NCBI RefSeq assembly: GCF_004801905.1
Contig: NZ_SSSN01000005.1
Location: 310,001-374,000, forward strand
Direction of reading: 5' to 3'
Source of the DNA: Orlajensenia flava
Lineage (GTDB): Bacteria > Actinomycetota > Actinomycetes > Actinomycetales > Microbacteriaceae
Length of the DNA stretch: 64,000 nt
Shown here: piece after piece, positions 28,847-36,440 of the stretch
Layout: every line of letters starts with the position of its first letter
Numbering within the stretch: position 1 is the first letter of the stretch
Notes under the pieces: model-generated
The model's input: the letters and a program-made list of their open reading frames with translations, nothing else
What the model was told of the DNA's origin: nothing
The model's database searches: none
Made by a program: the position numbers and the translations under genes

Positions 28847-29317
28847 TCAGTCCGCTCGGTCGGTGAGCGCGGCCTGCAGTGCCGCCAGGATCGCGACCTG
28901 CCCGGCGACCAGCTTCTCGGATGCCACCTCGATCGGGAACCAGTCGGCCCGATCCACCTCGGGAAAGCTCTGCATCCGTCCGCTGCGTGGGGGCCATTCC
29001 GTCTCGAACGTGTTGCTCGAGACGGGCGGGAGGACGGCATCCGTCTCGCCCGCGAACGCGATGACCGTCTTGCCCGACGCATAGCGGAAGCCGCCGAGCT
29101 CTGTCAGTTCGATCGGGGGGAGGGGAGAGCCGGTCTCCTCGGCGAACTCGCGCAGGGCGGCGTCGCGGGGATACTCGCCCTCCTCGATGATTCCCTTGGG
29201 GATCGACCAGGCCCGAGCATCCTTGCGCGCCCAGAACGGCCCGCCCATGTGGGCGAGGTAGACCTCGAGCTGGGGTTCTTGGCGATACAGGAGGATCCCA
29301 GCGCTCACGACGGCCAT
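28847..29317 (-). CDS. Nudix hydrolase
   Basis: A 156-residue Nudix hydrolase, which cleaves nucleoside-diphosphate-linked or related pyrophosphate substrates. The Nudix box runs from GIIEEGEYPRDAALREF to AEETGS (about residues 42-64), matching GX5EX7REUXEEXGU. IPKG just before it and FPEVDRADWFPI after it are typical of the branch that includes diadenosine-polyphosphate and house-cleaning hydrolases. The ATG at 29317 gives MAVVSAGILLYR, the normal opening. It lies alone between a 32-base and a 30-base repeat array. Confidence 0.9.
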   Translation of the reverse strand: MAVVSAGILLYRQEPQLEVYLAHMGGPFWARKDARAWSIPKGIIEEGEYPRDAALREFAEETGSPLPPIELTELGGFRYASGKTVIAFAGETDAVLPPVSSNTFETEWPPRSGRMQSFPEVDRADWFPIEVASEKLVAGQVAILAALQAALTDRAD

Positions 29318-29361
29318 GATGCGACGTTACGCCACACGGTGCGGGTGGGTTCGTCGCCCCC

Positions 29362-29855
29362 GATGCGCGTTATGGCACTGTTCCGCGCCAGGATGCGCGT
29401 TATCGCACTGATGCGGATGAGCGTGCGCGGGTCTCCCTTCTCCGGATGTGCGTTATGGCACTGTTCGGCGACGAGATGCGCGTTATGGCACTGTTCGGCG
29501 ACGGGATGCGCGTTATGGCACTGGTCCGGTCGGCATGCTGTACGACACCGTTCCGGTCAGGCGCCCGCAAGGCTCATTCCTCCGGATGCGCGCTACGGCA
29601 CTGTTCCAGTCGGGCGGTCGCGGGCCTCGCGTCTCGGGATGCGCGTTGTGGCACTGTTCGGCGCCGGGATGCGCGTTATGGCACGGATGCGGATGAGCGT
29701 GCGCGGGTCTCCCTTCTCCGGATGCGCGTTATGGCACTGTTCGGCGCCGGGATGCGCATTATGGCACGGTCGCGGCTGAGCCTCCGGAAGGTTCACCTCT
29801 CCGGATGCGCGTTTTGGCACTGTTCGGCGACGGGATGCGCGTTATGGCACTGTTC
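29362..29855. repeat. Array of about 13 copies of a GATGCGCGTTATGGCACTGTTC repeat
   Basis: Near-identical 22-base cores recur about every 30 bases, most clearly at 29362, 29445, 29475, 29505, 29585, 29638 and 29834. They are separated by short variable spacers such as GGCGACGG or CGCGCCAG. A larger block containing GATGAGCGTGCGCGGGTCTC is present twice (near 29412 and 29692), showing segmental duplication. Plus-strand open frames through it give repeated CALWHCSA-type peptides and are not genes. One inverted copy of the core lies at 53158-53174. Confidence 0.9.
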
Positions 29856-29889
29856 CCGGGGGGCTCGTAGCAGCGGCAGCGCGGCCGGG

Positions 29890-30627
29890 TCAGTGGGCGC
29901 GCACGTAGGCCGCCACCCGGGGTGCGAGGGACGCGCCGTTGACATCCGCCGGTCGGCGCGCGCCCGCGATGGCGAACGAGTGGTCGCCGCCCTCGATCCA
30001 GTCCAGGCGCGCGTTCGATCCGATACGGGAGACGACATGATCGAGCAGGGTCCCGGTCGCGAACGTGTCGTTCCGGCCCTGCAGGAACAGCATCGGCACC
30101 GTGATGCCGTAGAGGTGCTCGTCGCGGATCTTCTCGGGCCTGCCCGGCGGGTGCAACGGGTATCCGAGAAGCACGATTCCGGCTGCCGGCATCCCCTCCG
30201 CGACGGCCATGGTCGCCATCCGCCCGCCGAACGACTTGCCCGCCGCCCAGACGGGCCCGGAGCTGCGAGCGGACGCCGCCTGCATCGCCGCACGCCACGC
30301 GGCGATCGCGGCGGGCGGACGATCGGGCATCCGCCGTCCGGCCTCGGTGTAGGAGAAGTTGAACCGCAGAGACGACACACCCTCGTCGGCGACGGCCTCG
30401 GTGAATCCCACGAGGAACGGATGCCGCATGCCCGCGCCGGCGCCGTGCGCCACGACGATCGTCGGGGTCGCCATACCTTCAGGCCGTGCAGGCCCGCGCG
30501 CTGCCGTCCACTCGCCGGTGATCGTGCCCGCGCTCGCCGGTTCGGCGCCAGCAGCACCGGGCGCGTTGGATCCGTCGAGCTCGATCGAGATCACCTCGGC
30601 GGTGTCGACCACCCTCTCTGAGCTCAC
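29890..30627 (-). CDS. Alpha/beta hydrolase, KANL3/Tex30 type
   Basis: A 245-residue serine hydrolase of the alpha/beta fold. The oxyanion region is VVAHGAGAGMRHPF (about 57), the nucleophile elbow is AGKSFGGRMA (about 129), and the charge-relay Asp and His are probably in LFLQGRNDTF (about 182) and WIEGGDHSFAI (about 213). These fit the KANL3/Tex30 group of dienelactone-hydrolase-like proteins. The start is a GTG at 30627 whose bases overlap the stop of the DUF1905 gene (GTGA), so the two are translationally coupled. The substrate is unknown. Confidence 0.82.
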   Translation of the reverse strand: MSSERVVDTAEVISIELDGSNAPGAAGAEPASAGTITGEWTAARGPARPEGMATPTIVVAHGAGAGMRHPFLVGFTEAVADEGVSSLRFNFSYTEAGRRMPDRPPAAIAAWRAAMQAASARSSGPVWAAGKSFGGRMATMAVAEGMPAAGIVLLGYPLHPPGRPEKIRDEHLYGITVPMLFLQGRNDTFATGTLLDHVVSRIGSNARLDWIEGGDHSFAIAGARRPADVNGASLAPRVAAYVRAH

Positions 30628-30908
30628 TCCAGCACGTCCAACACGACTGTGACCGTGTCGCTCTCGGAGATGCCTTCCGCGACGCGCACCGCCTTCTTCA
30701 GCGGAAGCACGTAGCTCTCGCCCGACGGGAAGATCGACGTCGTCCACGTGGTGGAACCGATGCGCGCCCGCACCTTGACGGCCCCGAATCCACGCCGCAT
30801 GCGCGGGACTTCGGCGACATCCGCAGCCAGCTCCTCGGGCATCGAGACGAAGAACCAATTGGCCTGAGCCTCCCACTCGAACAGCTCGGCGTCGAAGGTG
30901 AAGTGCAT
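30624..30908 (-). CDS. DUF1905 domain protein
   Basis: A 94-residue beta-rich protein matching the DUF1905 pattern: MHFTFDAELFEWEAQANWFF at the start, GFGAVKVRARIGSTTW in the middle, and SGESYVLPLKKAVR with DTVTVVLDV at the end. The ATG at 30908 is the family start; upstream residues in the open frame are not conserved-looking. It is the first gene of a two-gene unit with the alpha/beta hydrolase. Function unknown in the family. Confidence 0.82.
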   Translation of the reverse strand: MHFTFDAELFEWEAQANWFFVSMPEELAADVAEVPRMRRGFGAVKVRARIGSTTWTTSIFPSGESYVLPLKKAVRVAEGISESDTVTVVLDVLE

Positions 30909-31045
30909 GGCTGGAATGCTATTCCTCACCACCCACCCGCGGAGTGATAACGTCGCCGCATCGCGACTCGGCGTCGAGGTCTGCCTGCGCGAGGCATCCG
31001 TCATCTGGAGTCGCTCATGAGGCGTCCATCCCGAGGAGAACCCCC

Positions 31046-31840
31046 ATGCAACGACACGTCAGCGCCCACCTCGAGCTGACCGTGAGCGGCCCGGCTCAGC
31101 TCGCGTTCATCGTCGAGGTGGCGCGCGGCTACGCCGTCACCGAGTCGCTCTCGATCACCCGCGATGGGCGGGCCGTCACCGTCCCGGAGTGGGATGACGT
31201 GCACGGCGCCCGCATCCGCTCGCTGGACACGGATGCCGCCAAGGTCGTGCTCGACTACACCGCGACGGTCACCGACTTCGCCGAGACGGTTCCGGCGACG
31301 GATGTCGAACTGCTCACCTACCTGCGCCCGAGCCGATACTGCGAGGCCGATTCCCTCTTCCCCACGGCCCGTGCGGAATTCGCCGGGCTCGCGGCGGGTC
31401 CCGAGTTGCTCGCGGCCGTGAGCTCATGGGTGGGGACCGAGCTCAGCTACGTTCCGGGGTCGTCGCTGCCCACGGACGGGGCCGTCAACACGCTGCTCGC
31501 GCGCCAAGGCGTCTGCCGGGACTACGCGCACCTGGTGATCGCGTTGCTGCGAGCGCTCGACGTTCCCGCGCGGCTCGCCGCCGTCTACGCGCCCGGGCTC
31601 GACCCGATGGACTTCCACGCCGTCGCCGAGGCCTGGGTGGAGGGGGCGTGGCACGTGGTCGACGCGACGACCCTCGCGCCGCGATCCACCCTCGTGCGCA
31701 TCGCGACGGGACGGGATGCCGCCGACACCGCCTTCCTCTCGAACTACGGGGCGAACGTGCGACTGGACAACCTGTGGGTGACCGCGGTCGCCGACGAGCT
31801 CCCCGGCGACGACGTGACGCAGCTGGCGCGCATCCACTGA
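31046..31840 (+). CDS. Transglutaminase-like protease-fold protein
   Basis: A 264-residue transglutaminase-superfamily protein. The catalytic triad is visible as Cys in GVCRDYAHLVIALLRAL (about 155), His in MDFHAVAEAWVEG (about 192) and Asp in WHVVDATTLAPR (about 207). The N-terminal 100 residues form a beta-rich domain with YLRPSRYCEADSL, as in bacterial transglutaminase N-terminal domains. There is no signal peptide, so it is cytoplasmic, and it may act on proteins or peptides. The ATG at 31046 has GAGGAG seven bases upstream. It is divergent from the DUF1905 gene. Confidence 0.88.
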   Translation: MQRHVSAHLELTVSGPAQLAFIVEVARGYAVTESLSITRDGRAVTVPEWDDVHGARIRSLDTDAAKVVLDYTATVTDFAETVPATDVELLTYLRPSRYCEADSLFPTARAEFAGLAAGPELLAAVSSWVGTELSYVPGSSLPTDGAVNTLLARQGVCRDYAHLVIALLRALDVPARLAAVYAPGLDPMDFHAVAEAWVEGAWHVVDATTLAPRSTLVRIATGRDAADTAFLSNYGANVRLDNLWVTAVADELPGDDVTQLARIH

Positions 31841-31900
31841 GCACGCATCCGCTGAGTACGTTCGCTCGGCTGACACGTCGGCCAGGCCCCGGATGCCGCA

Positions 31901-31959
31901 TCCGTTGGGCAGTTGATGTCGAGCGGAGGCGCGCCCGAGGACATCTACTGCCCAACGGA
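31901..31959. repeat. Long palindrome, copy 1 of 2
   Basis: TCCGTTGGGCAGTTGATGTC (31901-31920) pairs with the inverted arm ending CTACTGCCCAACGGA (31940-31959) with one mismatch, around a GAGCGGAGGCGCGCCCGAG loop. A second copy follows 56 bases later. Between the transglutaminase and oxidoreductase genes nothing else is seen. Confidence 0.85.
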
Positions 31960-31975
31960 CTGGGGGGTCGGGAGT

Positions 31976-32031
31976 CCGTTGGTCAGTTGTTGTCGCGCGG
32001 AGGCGCGCCGAGGACATCTACTGCCCAACGG
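31976..32031. repeat. Long palindrome, copy 2 of 2
   Basis: CCGTTGGTCAGTTGTTGTC (31976-31994) pairs with GACATCTACTGCCCAACGG (32013-32031), with a few mismatches in the left arm, around CGCGGAGGCGCGCCGAG. The loop and right arm are nearly identical to copy 1. It ends 26 bases before the next gene's start and so spans that gene's promoter area. Confidence 0.8.
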
Positions 32032-32045
32032 CGAGAATGAACGGG

Positions 32046-32051
32046 CAGACT
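32046..32051 (+). promoter_or_regulatory. -10 box of a leaderless promoter
   Basis: CAGACT, six bases before the ATG at 32058. The same distance and pattern precede at least seven other genes here, so the transcript probably begins at the start codon. Confidence 0.4.
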
Positions 32052-32057
32052 GGGCGG

Positions 32058-33074
32058 ATGAGCGCCATCCGCACCGCCGTCATCGGATTCGGAACGTCCG
32101 GCCGGGTGTTCCATGCCCCGTTCGTCGCGGCGGACCCCGACTTCCGCCTCGACGTCATCGTCACCGCCAACCCCGAGCGCGCCGCCGAGGCGAGACGCCT
32201 CCACCCGGACGCCCGGGTCGTCGACAGTGCCGAGGACGCGATCGCCGCCGACGTGGACCTCGTCGTGGTCGGCTCACCACCGGCCACCCACGCTCCGTTG
32301 GCTCACGCCGCCCTCGACGCCGGGCACGCGGTGCTGGTCGACAAGCCCTTCGCCGTCACGAGCGCCGAGGGCCGTGAACTCGTCGAGAAGGCCGATCGTC
32401 TCGGCCATCCGCTCACCGTCTTCCAGAACCGACGCTGGGACGGGGACTACCTCACCCTGCAGCGGCTCGTGCGCGACGGCGCGCTCGGCGAGGTGCGGCG
32501 GTTCGAGTCGCGATTCGAGTGGTGGAAGCCGTCGCCGCCTGCGAGTTGGAAGGCGGAGAGCCCCGTGGGTGAGGGCGGCGGGATCCTGTTCGACCTCGGT
32601 GCCCACCTGATCGACCAGGCCCTGAAACTGTTCGGCCCGATCGACGACCTCTACTCCGAGGTGCGCACGTTGCGGCCGGGAGCGGCGGCGGATGACGACG
32701 CCTTCCTCGCGCTCCGGCACACCTCGGGCACCATCTCGCATCTGTGGATGAACTCGCTCGCGCCGCAGTTCGGCCCGCGCTTCCACGTGCTCGGATCGGC
32801 TGCCGGCTACACGAGCTGGGGCCTCGATCCGCAGGAGGCGGCGCTGAAGGGCGGGGGCCTCCCCTCCGACCCGGGTTTCGGTGAGAAGCCGGCGGATGAG
32901 TGGGGCGAGTTCGGCCTGCAGGGTTCGCTCGAGCGTGTGCAGACTGATCGCGGCGATTACGCCGGGTTCTACCGGGCGCTCGCGGGCGCGCTGCTGCGCG
33001 GACAGCCGGTTCCGGTCGATCCGCGCGACGCGGTGACGGTGCTCGAGATCATCGAGCGGGTGCGAGCCCGCTGA
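32058..33074 (+). CDS. Gfo/Idh/MocA-family NAD(P)-dependent oxidoreductase
   Basis: A 338-residue dehydrogenase of the glucose-fructose oxidoreductase/inositol dehydrogenase family. The Rossmann fold opens with AVIGFGTSGRVFHAPF (residues 6-21). VVVGSPPATHAPLAHAALDA (about 75-94) and VLVDKPFAVT (about 98; the EKP-like motif as DKP) bind the cofactor. Catalytic-region residues include GGILFDLGAHLIDQAL (about 178), with His at the active site. A C-terminal beta-sheet domain binds the substrate. I chose the ATG at 32058 over one 21 bases earlier because of the leaderless -10 box. Substrate is probably a sugar or polyol but unproven. Confidence 0.88.
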   Translation: MSAIRTAVIGFGTSGRVFHAPFVAADPDFRLDVIVTANPERAAEARRLHPDARVVDSAEDAIAADVDLVVVGSPPATHAPLAHAALDAGHAVLVDKPFAVTSAEGRELVEKADRLGHPLTVFQNRRWDGDYLTLQRLVRDGALGEVRRFESRFEWWKPSPPASWKAESPVGEGGGILFDLGAHLIDQALKLFGPIDDLYSEVRTLRPGAAADDDAFLALRHTSGTISHLWMNSLAPQFGPRFHVLGSAAGYTSWGLDPQEAALKGGGLPSDPGFGEKPADEWGEFGLQGSLERVQTDRGDYAGFYRALAGALLRGQPVPVDPRDAVTVLEIIERVRAR

Positions 33075-33077
33075 GCG

Positions 33078-33111
33078 TCAGGCAGGCGCGCTCGCACCGA
33101 GCGCTGCCTGA
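33078..33111. terminator. Hairpin after the Gfo/Idh/MocA gene, TCAGGCA type
   Basis: TCAGGCAG (33078-33085) and CTGCCTGA (33104-33111), perfect 8-base arms that start four bases after the stop codon. It probably ends the transcript. It belongs to a set of TCAGGCA...TGCCTGA palindromes also seen near 36.4 and 59.0 kb. Confidence 0.5.
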
Positions 33112-33116
33112 TCCGC

Positions 33117-33187
33117 CGCAGAACGCAGGACCACAGCGCCGATGGCTGCGATATGCGGCTATGCGCGATCTCATCCTGCGTTCTGCG
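33117..33187. repeat. 14-base inverted repeat in a gene-free stretch
   Basis: CGCAGAACGCAGGA (33117-33130) and TCCTGCGTTCTGCG (33174-33187), a perfect 14-base pair of arms with a 43-base interior that includes GATGGCTGCGATATGCGGC. The remaining bases to 33465 show no gene; they hold only the promoter (TACGCT near 33436) of the next gene. Confidence 0.7.
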
Positions 33188-33465
33188 TTTACCGAACGCT
33201 GACGGTTGCGCGGCGGCTGGCGCCCCATCGGCGTCCAGTCGGCGGACGCCACGAGCGACACGCCGTGCGCTGAAGGCCGGGCACGGCGCGTCGGCTACCG
33301 CCATCCGCCGACTCGGTTGCCGGCATGCCGCTAGGGCCGGCGCATCGCTGTAATCCCGCGCGCCGACGGACCCAGACCGGCGACGCGTATGCGTCGCGAC
33401 CCGTCAAGCCCTCGTGCCGGGATGCGGTCGACCTCTACGCTCGGAAGCGACGATCGGAGGCACCT

Positions 33466-33927
33466 GTGTCGCTCAATGTGCGCGCGTTCCACTGCCCGCC
33501 GGCTGCGGTGTTCGAGGTCCTCGCTGACGGCTGGCTCTATCCGGTCTGGGTGGTCGGAGCATCGCGGATGCGCGACGTCGACGACGCCTGGCCCGAGGCC
33601 GGGGCCGTGCTGCAGCATTCGGTGGGCGCATGGCCCGCCCTCCTCAATGACGAGACCGTGAGCCTCGAGTGGGAACCCCCGCATCGGATGGCGATGCAGG
33701 CGAAGGGCTGGCCGATCGGGGAGGCCCGCGTCGTGCTCGACGTCAAGCCGCGAGGGAACGAATGCGTCGTGCGCATCCAGGAGCAGGCGCAAGAAGGTCC
33801 GGGCCGGTGGTGGATGCCGCGGCTCGTCCGTGAGCTGATCCTCTACGCCCGCAACCGGGAGACCCTGCAGCGTCTGGCGTTCCTCGCGGAGGGTCGTTGG
33901 CGCAACGGGGAGCGAACGATTGGCTGA
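33466..33927 (+). CDS. SRPBCC-family protein
   Basis: A 153-residue helix-grip (START/Bet v1-like) protein that should bind a hydrophobic ligand. VSLNVRAFHCPPAAVFEVLADGW (first strand and helix; key residues F, P, A, V, F), VGASRMRDVDDAWPEAGAVL, LEWEPPHRM and GEARVVLDV form the expected pattern. The GTG start is fixed by CGGAGG five bases upstream. A TACGCT -10 box lies about 25 bases before it. The stop overlaps the next gene's start by eight bases, so it works with the FAD-dependent desaturase-like protein. Confidence 0.82.
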   Translation: MSLNVRAFHCPPAAVFEVLADGWLYPVWVVGASRMRDVDDAWPEAGAVLQHSVGAWPALLNDETVSLEWEPPHRMAMQAKGWPIGEARVVLDVKPRGNECVVRIQEQAQEGPGRWWMPRLVRELILYARNRETLQRLAFLAEGRWRNGERTIG

Positions 33928-35383
33928 ACTCGACGCGGTCGTCGTCGGGGCCGGACCGAACGGGCTGGCCGCCGCCATCACTCTCGCCCGGGCGGGCCTG
34001 CACGTCCGCGTGTACGAGGGCGAGCCGACCATCGGAGGGGGCGCGCGCACCGCCGAGCTCACTCTTCCCGGGTTCTTCCACGACGTCTGCTCCGCTGTGC
34101 ATCCGATGGCGCTCGCCTCCGCCTTCTTCCGCGAGTTCCAGCTCGAGCGCCGCATCGAGCTCCGGCAGCCCGAGGCATCGTTCGGGCATCCGCTCGACGG
34201 CGGCCGCTCGGGCATCGCCTACCCGTCGCTCGATCGCACGGTTTCCGAGCTCGGCATCGATGGCGCAGCGTACGACCGCATCATGCGGCCGCTCGTCGAC
34301 CACACGGATGCCGTCGCGTCGCTCACCGGCCACCAGCTGTTGCGTGTGCCGGAGCATCCCGTCGCAGCGCTGCACTTCGCCCTCATGGTCGCCGAGCAGG
34401 GCACGGCGGCCTGGAACTCGCGATTCGACGACGACCTCGCGCCCGCCATGATCACGGGCGTCGGAGCGCACGCCATCCTGCCGATGCCGAGTCTCGCCAC
34501 GGCCGGCGTCGCGCTTACCCTCGGCAGCTTCGCGCACGCGCGGGGGTGGCCCATCCCGGTCGGTGGCAGTCAGGCGATCGTCGACGCGTTGGCCGCCGAG
34601 ATCATCGCGTGCGGCGGCGAGATCGTGACGGATGCACCGATCGCCTCGCTCGACGAGCTGCCGAGTGCTACCGCGACACTGCTCGACGTCACTCCCCGCG
34701 CGCTCGTTGCGCTGGCGGGCGACCGCCTGCCGCCGGCCTACCGTCGCCGACTCGAGGCATTCCGCTACGGGAATGCGGTCGCGAAAGTGGACTTCGCCCT
34801 CTCCGAGCCGGTGCCGTGGACGGATGCGCGACTCGCCTCAGCGGGGACCGTCCACGTGGGCGGCACCCGAGCCGAGATCGCGCACGCCGAGAACACGGTC
34901 GCAGCCGGCCGCCACGCCGATGCGCCCTACGTCCTCACCGCGCAGCCGACCGTCGTCGACGCGAGCCGAGCACCGGATGGGCGGCACGTCCTGTGGGCCT
35001 ACACGCATGTGCCGCGGGGATCGCGCATCGACCAGACCGAGGTGGTCACCCGAGCCATCGAGCGCTTCGCACCCGGCTTCCGCGACGTGGTGCTCGCGAC
35101 TGCGAGCCGCACCGCCATCGAGGTCGAGGCGCACAACCCGAACTACGTGCTCGGAGACATCGCGTCGGGAACCCCCGACCTCGCCCAGCTGCTGCGCCGA
35201 CCGGTGCTCTCGACCGACCCGTGGAGTACGCCGCTCGCCGGCGTCTACCTCGCGGGCGCGTCCACGCCTCCCGGGCCGGGGGTTACGGGCCTGCCGGGAT
35301 GGTTCGCCGCCCTCAGCGCCCTGCGACACGAATTCGGCACGCGCATCCGCCCCGACCTGTCGTGGCGCCCGCCAGCGGAGTGA
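33920..35383 (+). CDS. FAD-dependent phytoene-desaturase-like oxidoreductase
   Basis: A 487-residue flavoprotein of the phytoene dehydrogenase/amine oxidase-like group. The FAD-binding Rossmann motif is VVVGAGPNGLAAAITLARAG (residues 7-26), then VYEGEPTIGGGARTAEL. The C-terminal FAD motif is GVYLAGASTPPGPGVTGLPG (about 443-462). It is shorter than carotenoid desaturases and resembles the widespread actinobacterial NAD(P)/FAD-dependent oxidoreductases of unknown substrate. The start is TTG at 33920 with GGGGAG seven bases upstream, overlapping the SRPBCC gene. A carotenoid or lipid substrate is possible but no carotenoid genes are near. Confidence 0.85.
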   Translation: MAELDAVVVGAGPNGLAAAITLARAGLHVRVYEGEPTIGGGARTAELTLPGFFHDVCSAVHPMALASAFFREFQLERRIELRQPEASFGHPLDGGRSGIAYPSLDRTVSELGIDGAAYDRIMRPLVDHTDAVASLTGHQLLRVPEHPVAALHFALMVAEQGTAAWNSRFDDDLAPAMITGVGAHAILPMPSLATAGVALTLGSFAHARGWPIPVGGSQAIVDALAAEIIACGGEIVTDAPIASLDELPSATATLLDVTPRALVALAGDRLPPAYRRRLEAFRYGNAVAKVDFALSEPVPWTDARLASAGTVHVGGTRAEIAHAENTVAAGRHADAPYVLTAQPTVVDASRAPDGRHVLWAYTHVPRGSRIDQTEVVTRAIERFAPGFRDVVLATASRTAIEVEAHNPNYVLGDIASGTPDLAQLLRRPVLSTDPWSTPLAGVYLAGASTPPGPGVTGLPGWFAALSALRHEFGTRIRPDLSWRPPAE

Positions 35384-35439
35384 GCGCTGCGGCACCGGTT
35401 CCTAACGTCACAATCCGGCTCGAGTCGCTCGCCGGCCGC

Positions 35440-35445
35440 TACTCT
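35440..35445 (+). promoter_or_regulatory. -10 box of a leaderless promoter
   Basis: TACTCT, six bases before the ATG at 35452; no ribosome-binding site lies between. Confidence 0.5.
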
Positions 35446-35451
35446 GCGTTC

Positions 35452-35751
35452 ATGACCAGCACACCGCCTCCTGCACCCGTCCCCTCCTACGACCAGCCGG
35501 CTGCCGGCGCCAAGACGAACGTCTTCGCGATCGTCTCCATCATCACCGTGTGGTTCGGCGCCATCTTCGGGCTCATCTTCGGGTACGTCGCCCTCTCGCA
35601 GATCAAGCGCACCGGCGAGGGTGGTCGCGGCCTCGCGCTCGCTTCGGTGATCATCGCCTGGATCGCCATCGGCCTCGGCATCATCGCCACGGTCATCGCG
35701 TTCATCGTGATCGGCATCGCCGCGAGCAACGGCCAGATCAGCACCAACTGA
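35452..35751 (+). CDS. DUF4190-type small membrane protein
   Basis: A 99-residue protein with a Pro-rich cytoplasmic head (TPPPAPVPSYDQPAAG) and two membrane helices, VFAIVSIITVWFGAIFGLIF and ASVIIAWIAIGLGIIATVIA. They are joined by the loop YVALSQIKRTGEGGRGLALA. The Q-I-K-R-x-G-E-x-G-R-G-L pattern is the DUF4190 signature found in many actinobacterial membrane proteins. The gene has its own leaderless promoter. Function unknown; the group is often annotated only as a membrane protein. Confidence 0.85.
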   Translation: MTSTPPPAPVPSYDQPAAGAKTNVFAIVSIITVWFGAIFGLIFGYVALSQIKRTGEGGRGLALASVIIAWIAIGLGIIATVIAFIVIGIAASNGQISTN

Positions 35752-35811
35752 CACGCGGTGCCTGACGCTGCCGCTGGTGCCGAGCGGCGCGTGCCGAGCG
35801 GCGGCCGCCGC

Positions 35812-36321
35812 TCAGGCGCCCTGCGGCGGATGCACGAGCAGGTCGACCCGGTCGCGCAGGTAGTCGGCGAGCGGAACGAGGGCGTCGGATGCCGCGCTCC
35901 AGCGCACCATCGGCTCGTCGTCGCGCAGCACGATCGGGCCGGACGCGTTGGCCAACGTCTCGTCGAGGGGGATCGGCGTCGCGTCGAAGTTGACCGCCTC
36001 ACCCTCGACGAATCGGCCACGGTGGGCGGCCGCCCGATAGTCACGGCGCTCCTCGGCGGAAAGCGACTGGAATGCGGGACGCCCCGGCGGAAGGGCGCGG
36101 GTGAGCGCACCCGTCGCGAAAACCGAGCCATCGCGAGCGACCAGCAGGGTGCCGAGCCGCCAGACTCGTCCGATGGACTCCATCCGCGGGGCCCGACGGA
36201 TGCCGAGCGTGCGTCTATCGCCCACGTACCGGGCGAGGGCCTCGTCCCGGGCGCCCGCGTCGCTCAGTCGGGCGACGGCATCCGTCACAGCTTGGCGAGC
36301 CCGCTCGACTCCGGCATCCAT
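35812..36321 (-). CDS. Hypothetical protein, 169 aa
   Basis: I do not recognise a named family. The 169 residues look like a single soluble alpha/beta domain: long N-terminal helix (VERARQAVTDAVARLSDAG), then strands in WRLGTLLVARDGSVFATG and GPIVLRDDEPMVRW, and a C-terminal YLRDRVDLLVHPP. There is no signal peptide, Cys or membrane segment. The pattern of gene position and composition is native (high GC, normal actinobacterial codon bias), so it is likely a real conserved hypothetical. It stands alone between the DUF4190 and YceI genes, with a long palindrome upstream. Confidence 0.75.
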   Translation of the reverse strand: MDAGVERARQAVTDAVARLSDAGARDEALARYVGDRRTLGIRRAPRMESIGRVWRLGTLLVARDGSVFATGALTRALPPGRPAFQSLSAEERRDYRAAAHRGRFVEGEAVNFDATPIPLDETLANASGPIVLRDDEPMVRWSAASDALVPLADYLRDRVDLLVHPPQGA

Positions 36322-36359
36322 GGATCGAGGCTAGGGCAGCGTCGTCCCCGGAACGAAAA

Positions 36360-36426
36360 TCAGGCATCCGCGCGCCCGTCAGGCTCGAATCCGTGGATCC
36401 AGCCTGACCAGCGCACGAATGCCTGA
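36360..36426. repeat. Nested long palindrome, TCAGGCA type
   Basis: Outer arms TCAGGCAT (36360-36367) and ATGCCTGA (36419-36426), inner arms GTCAGGCT (36378-36385) and AGCCTGAC (36401-36408), and a tiny centre ATCC-GT-GGAT (36389-36398). All are perfect and nested, so the whole forms one long interrupted hairpin. It separates the YceI and hypothetical genes and may act as a terminator after yceI, but its size and relatives elsewhere suggest a dispersed repeat. Confidence 0.8.
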
Positions 36427-36440
36427 ATCAGGGTCGAAGA

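Noticed and set aside
29362-29855. CRISPR array
   Set aside because: Repeats vary, spacers are only about 8 bases and partly repeated themselves, and no cas gene is near.
28820-30621. Plus-strand open frames through the 30-base array and the following hydrolase gene
   Set aside because: They encode repeated CALWHCSA-type peptides from the tandem repeat and antisense of the hydrolase; no start signals or homology.
33075-33465. Short open frames in the gap before the SRPBCC gene
   Set aside because: All are Arg/Ala-rich, cross the inverted repeat, and lack start signals; I see no gene here.
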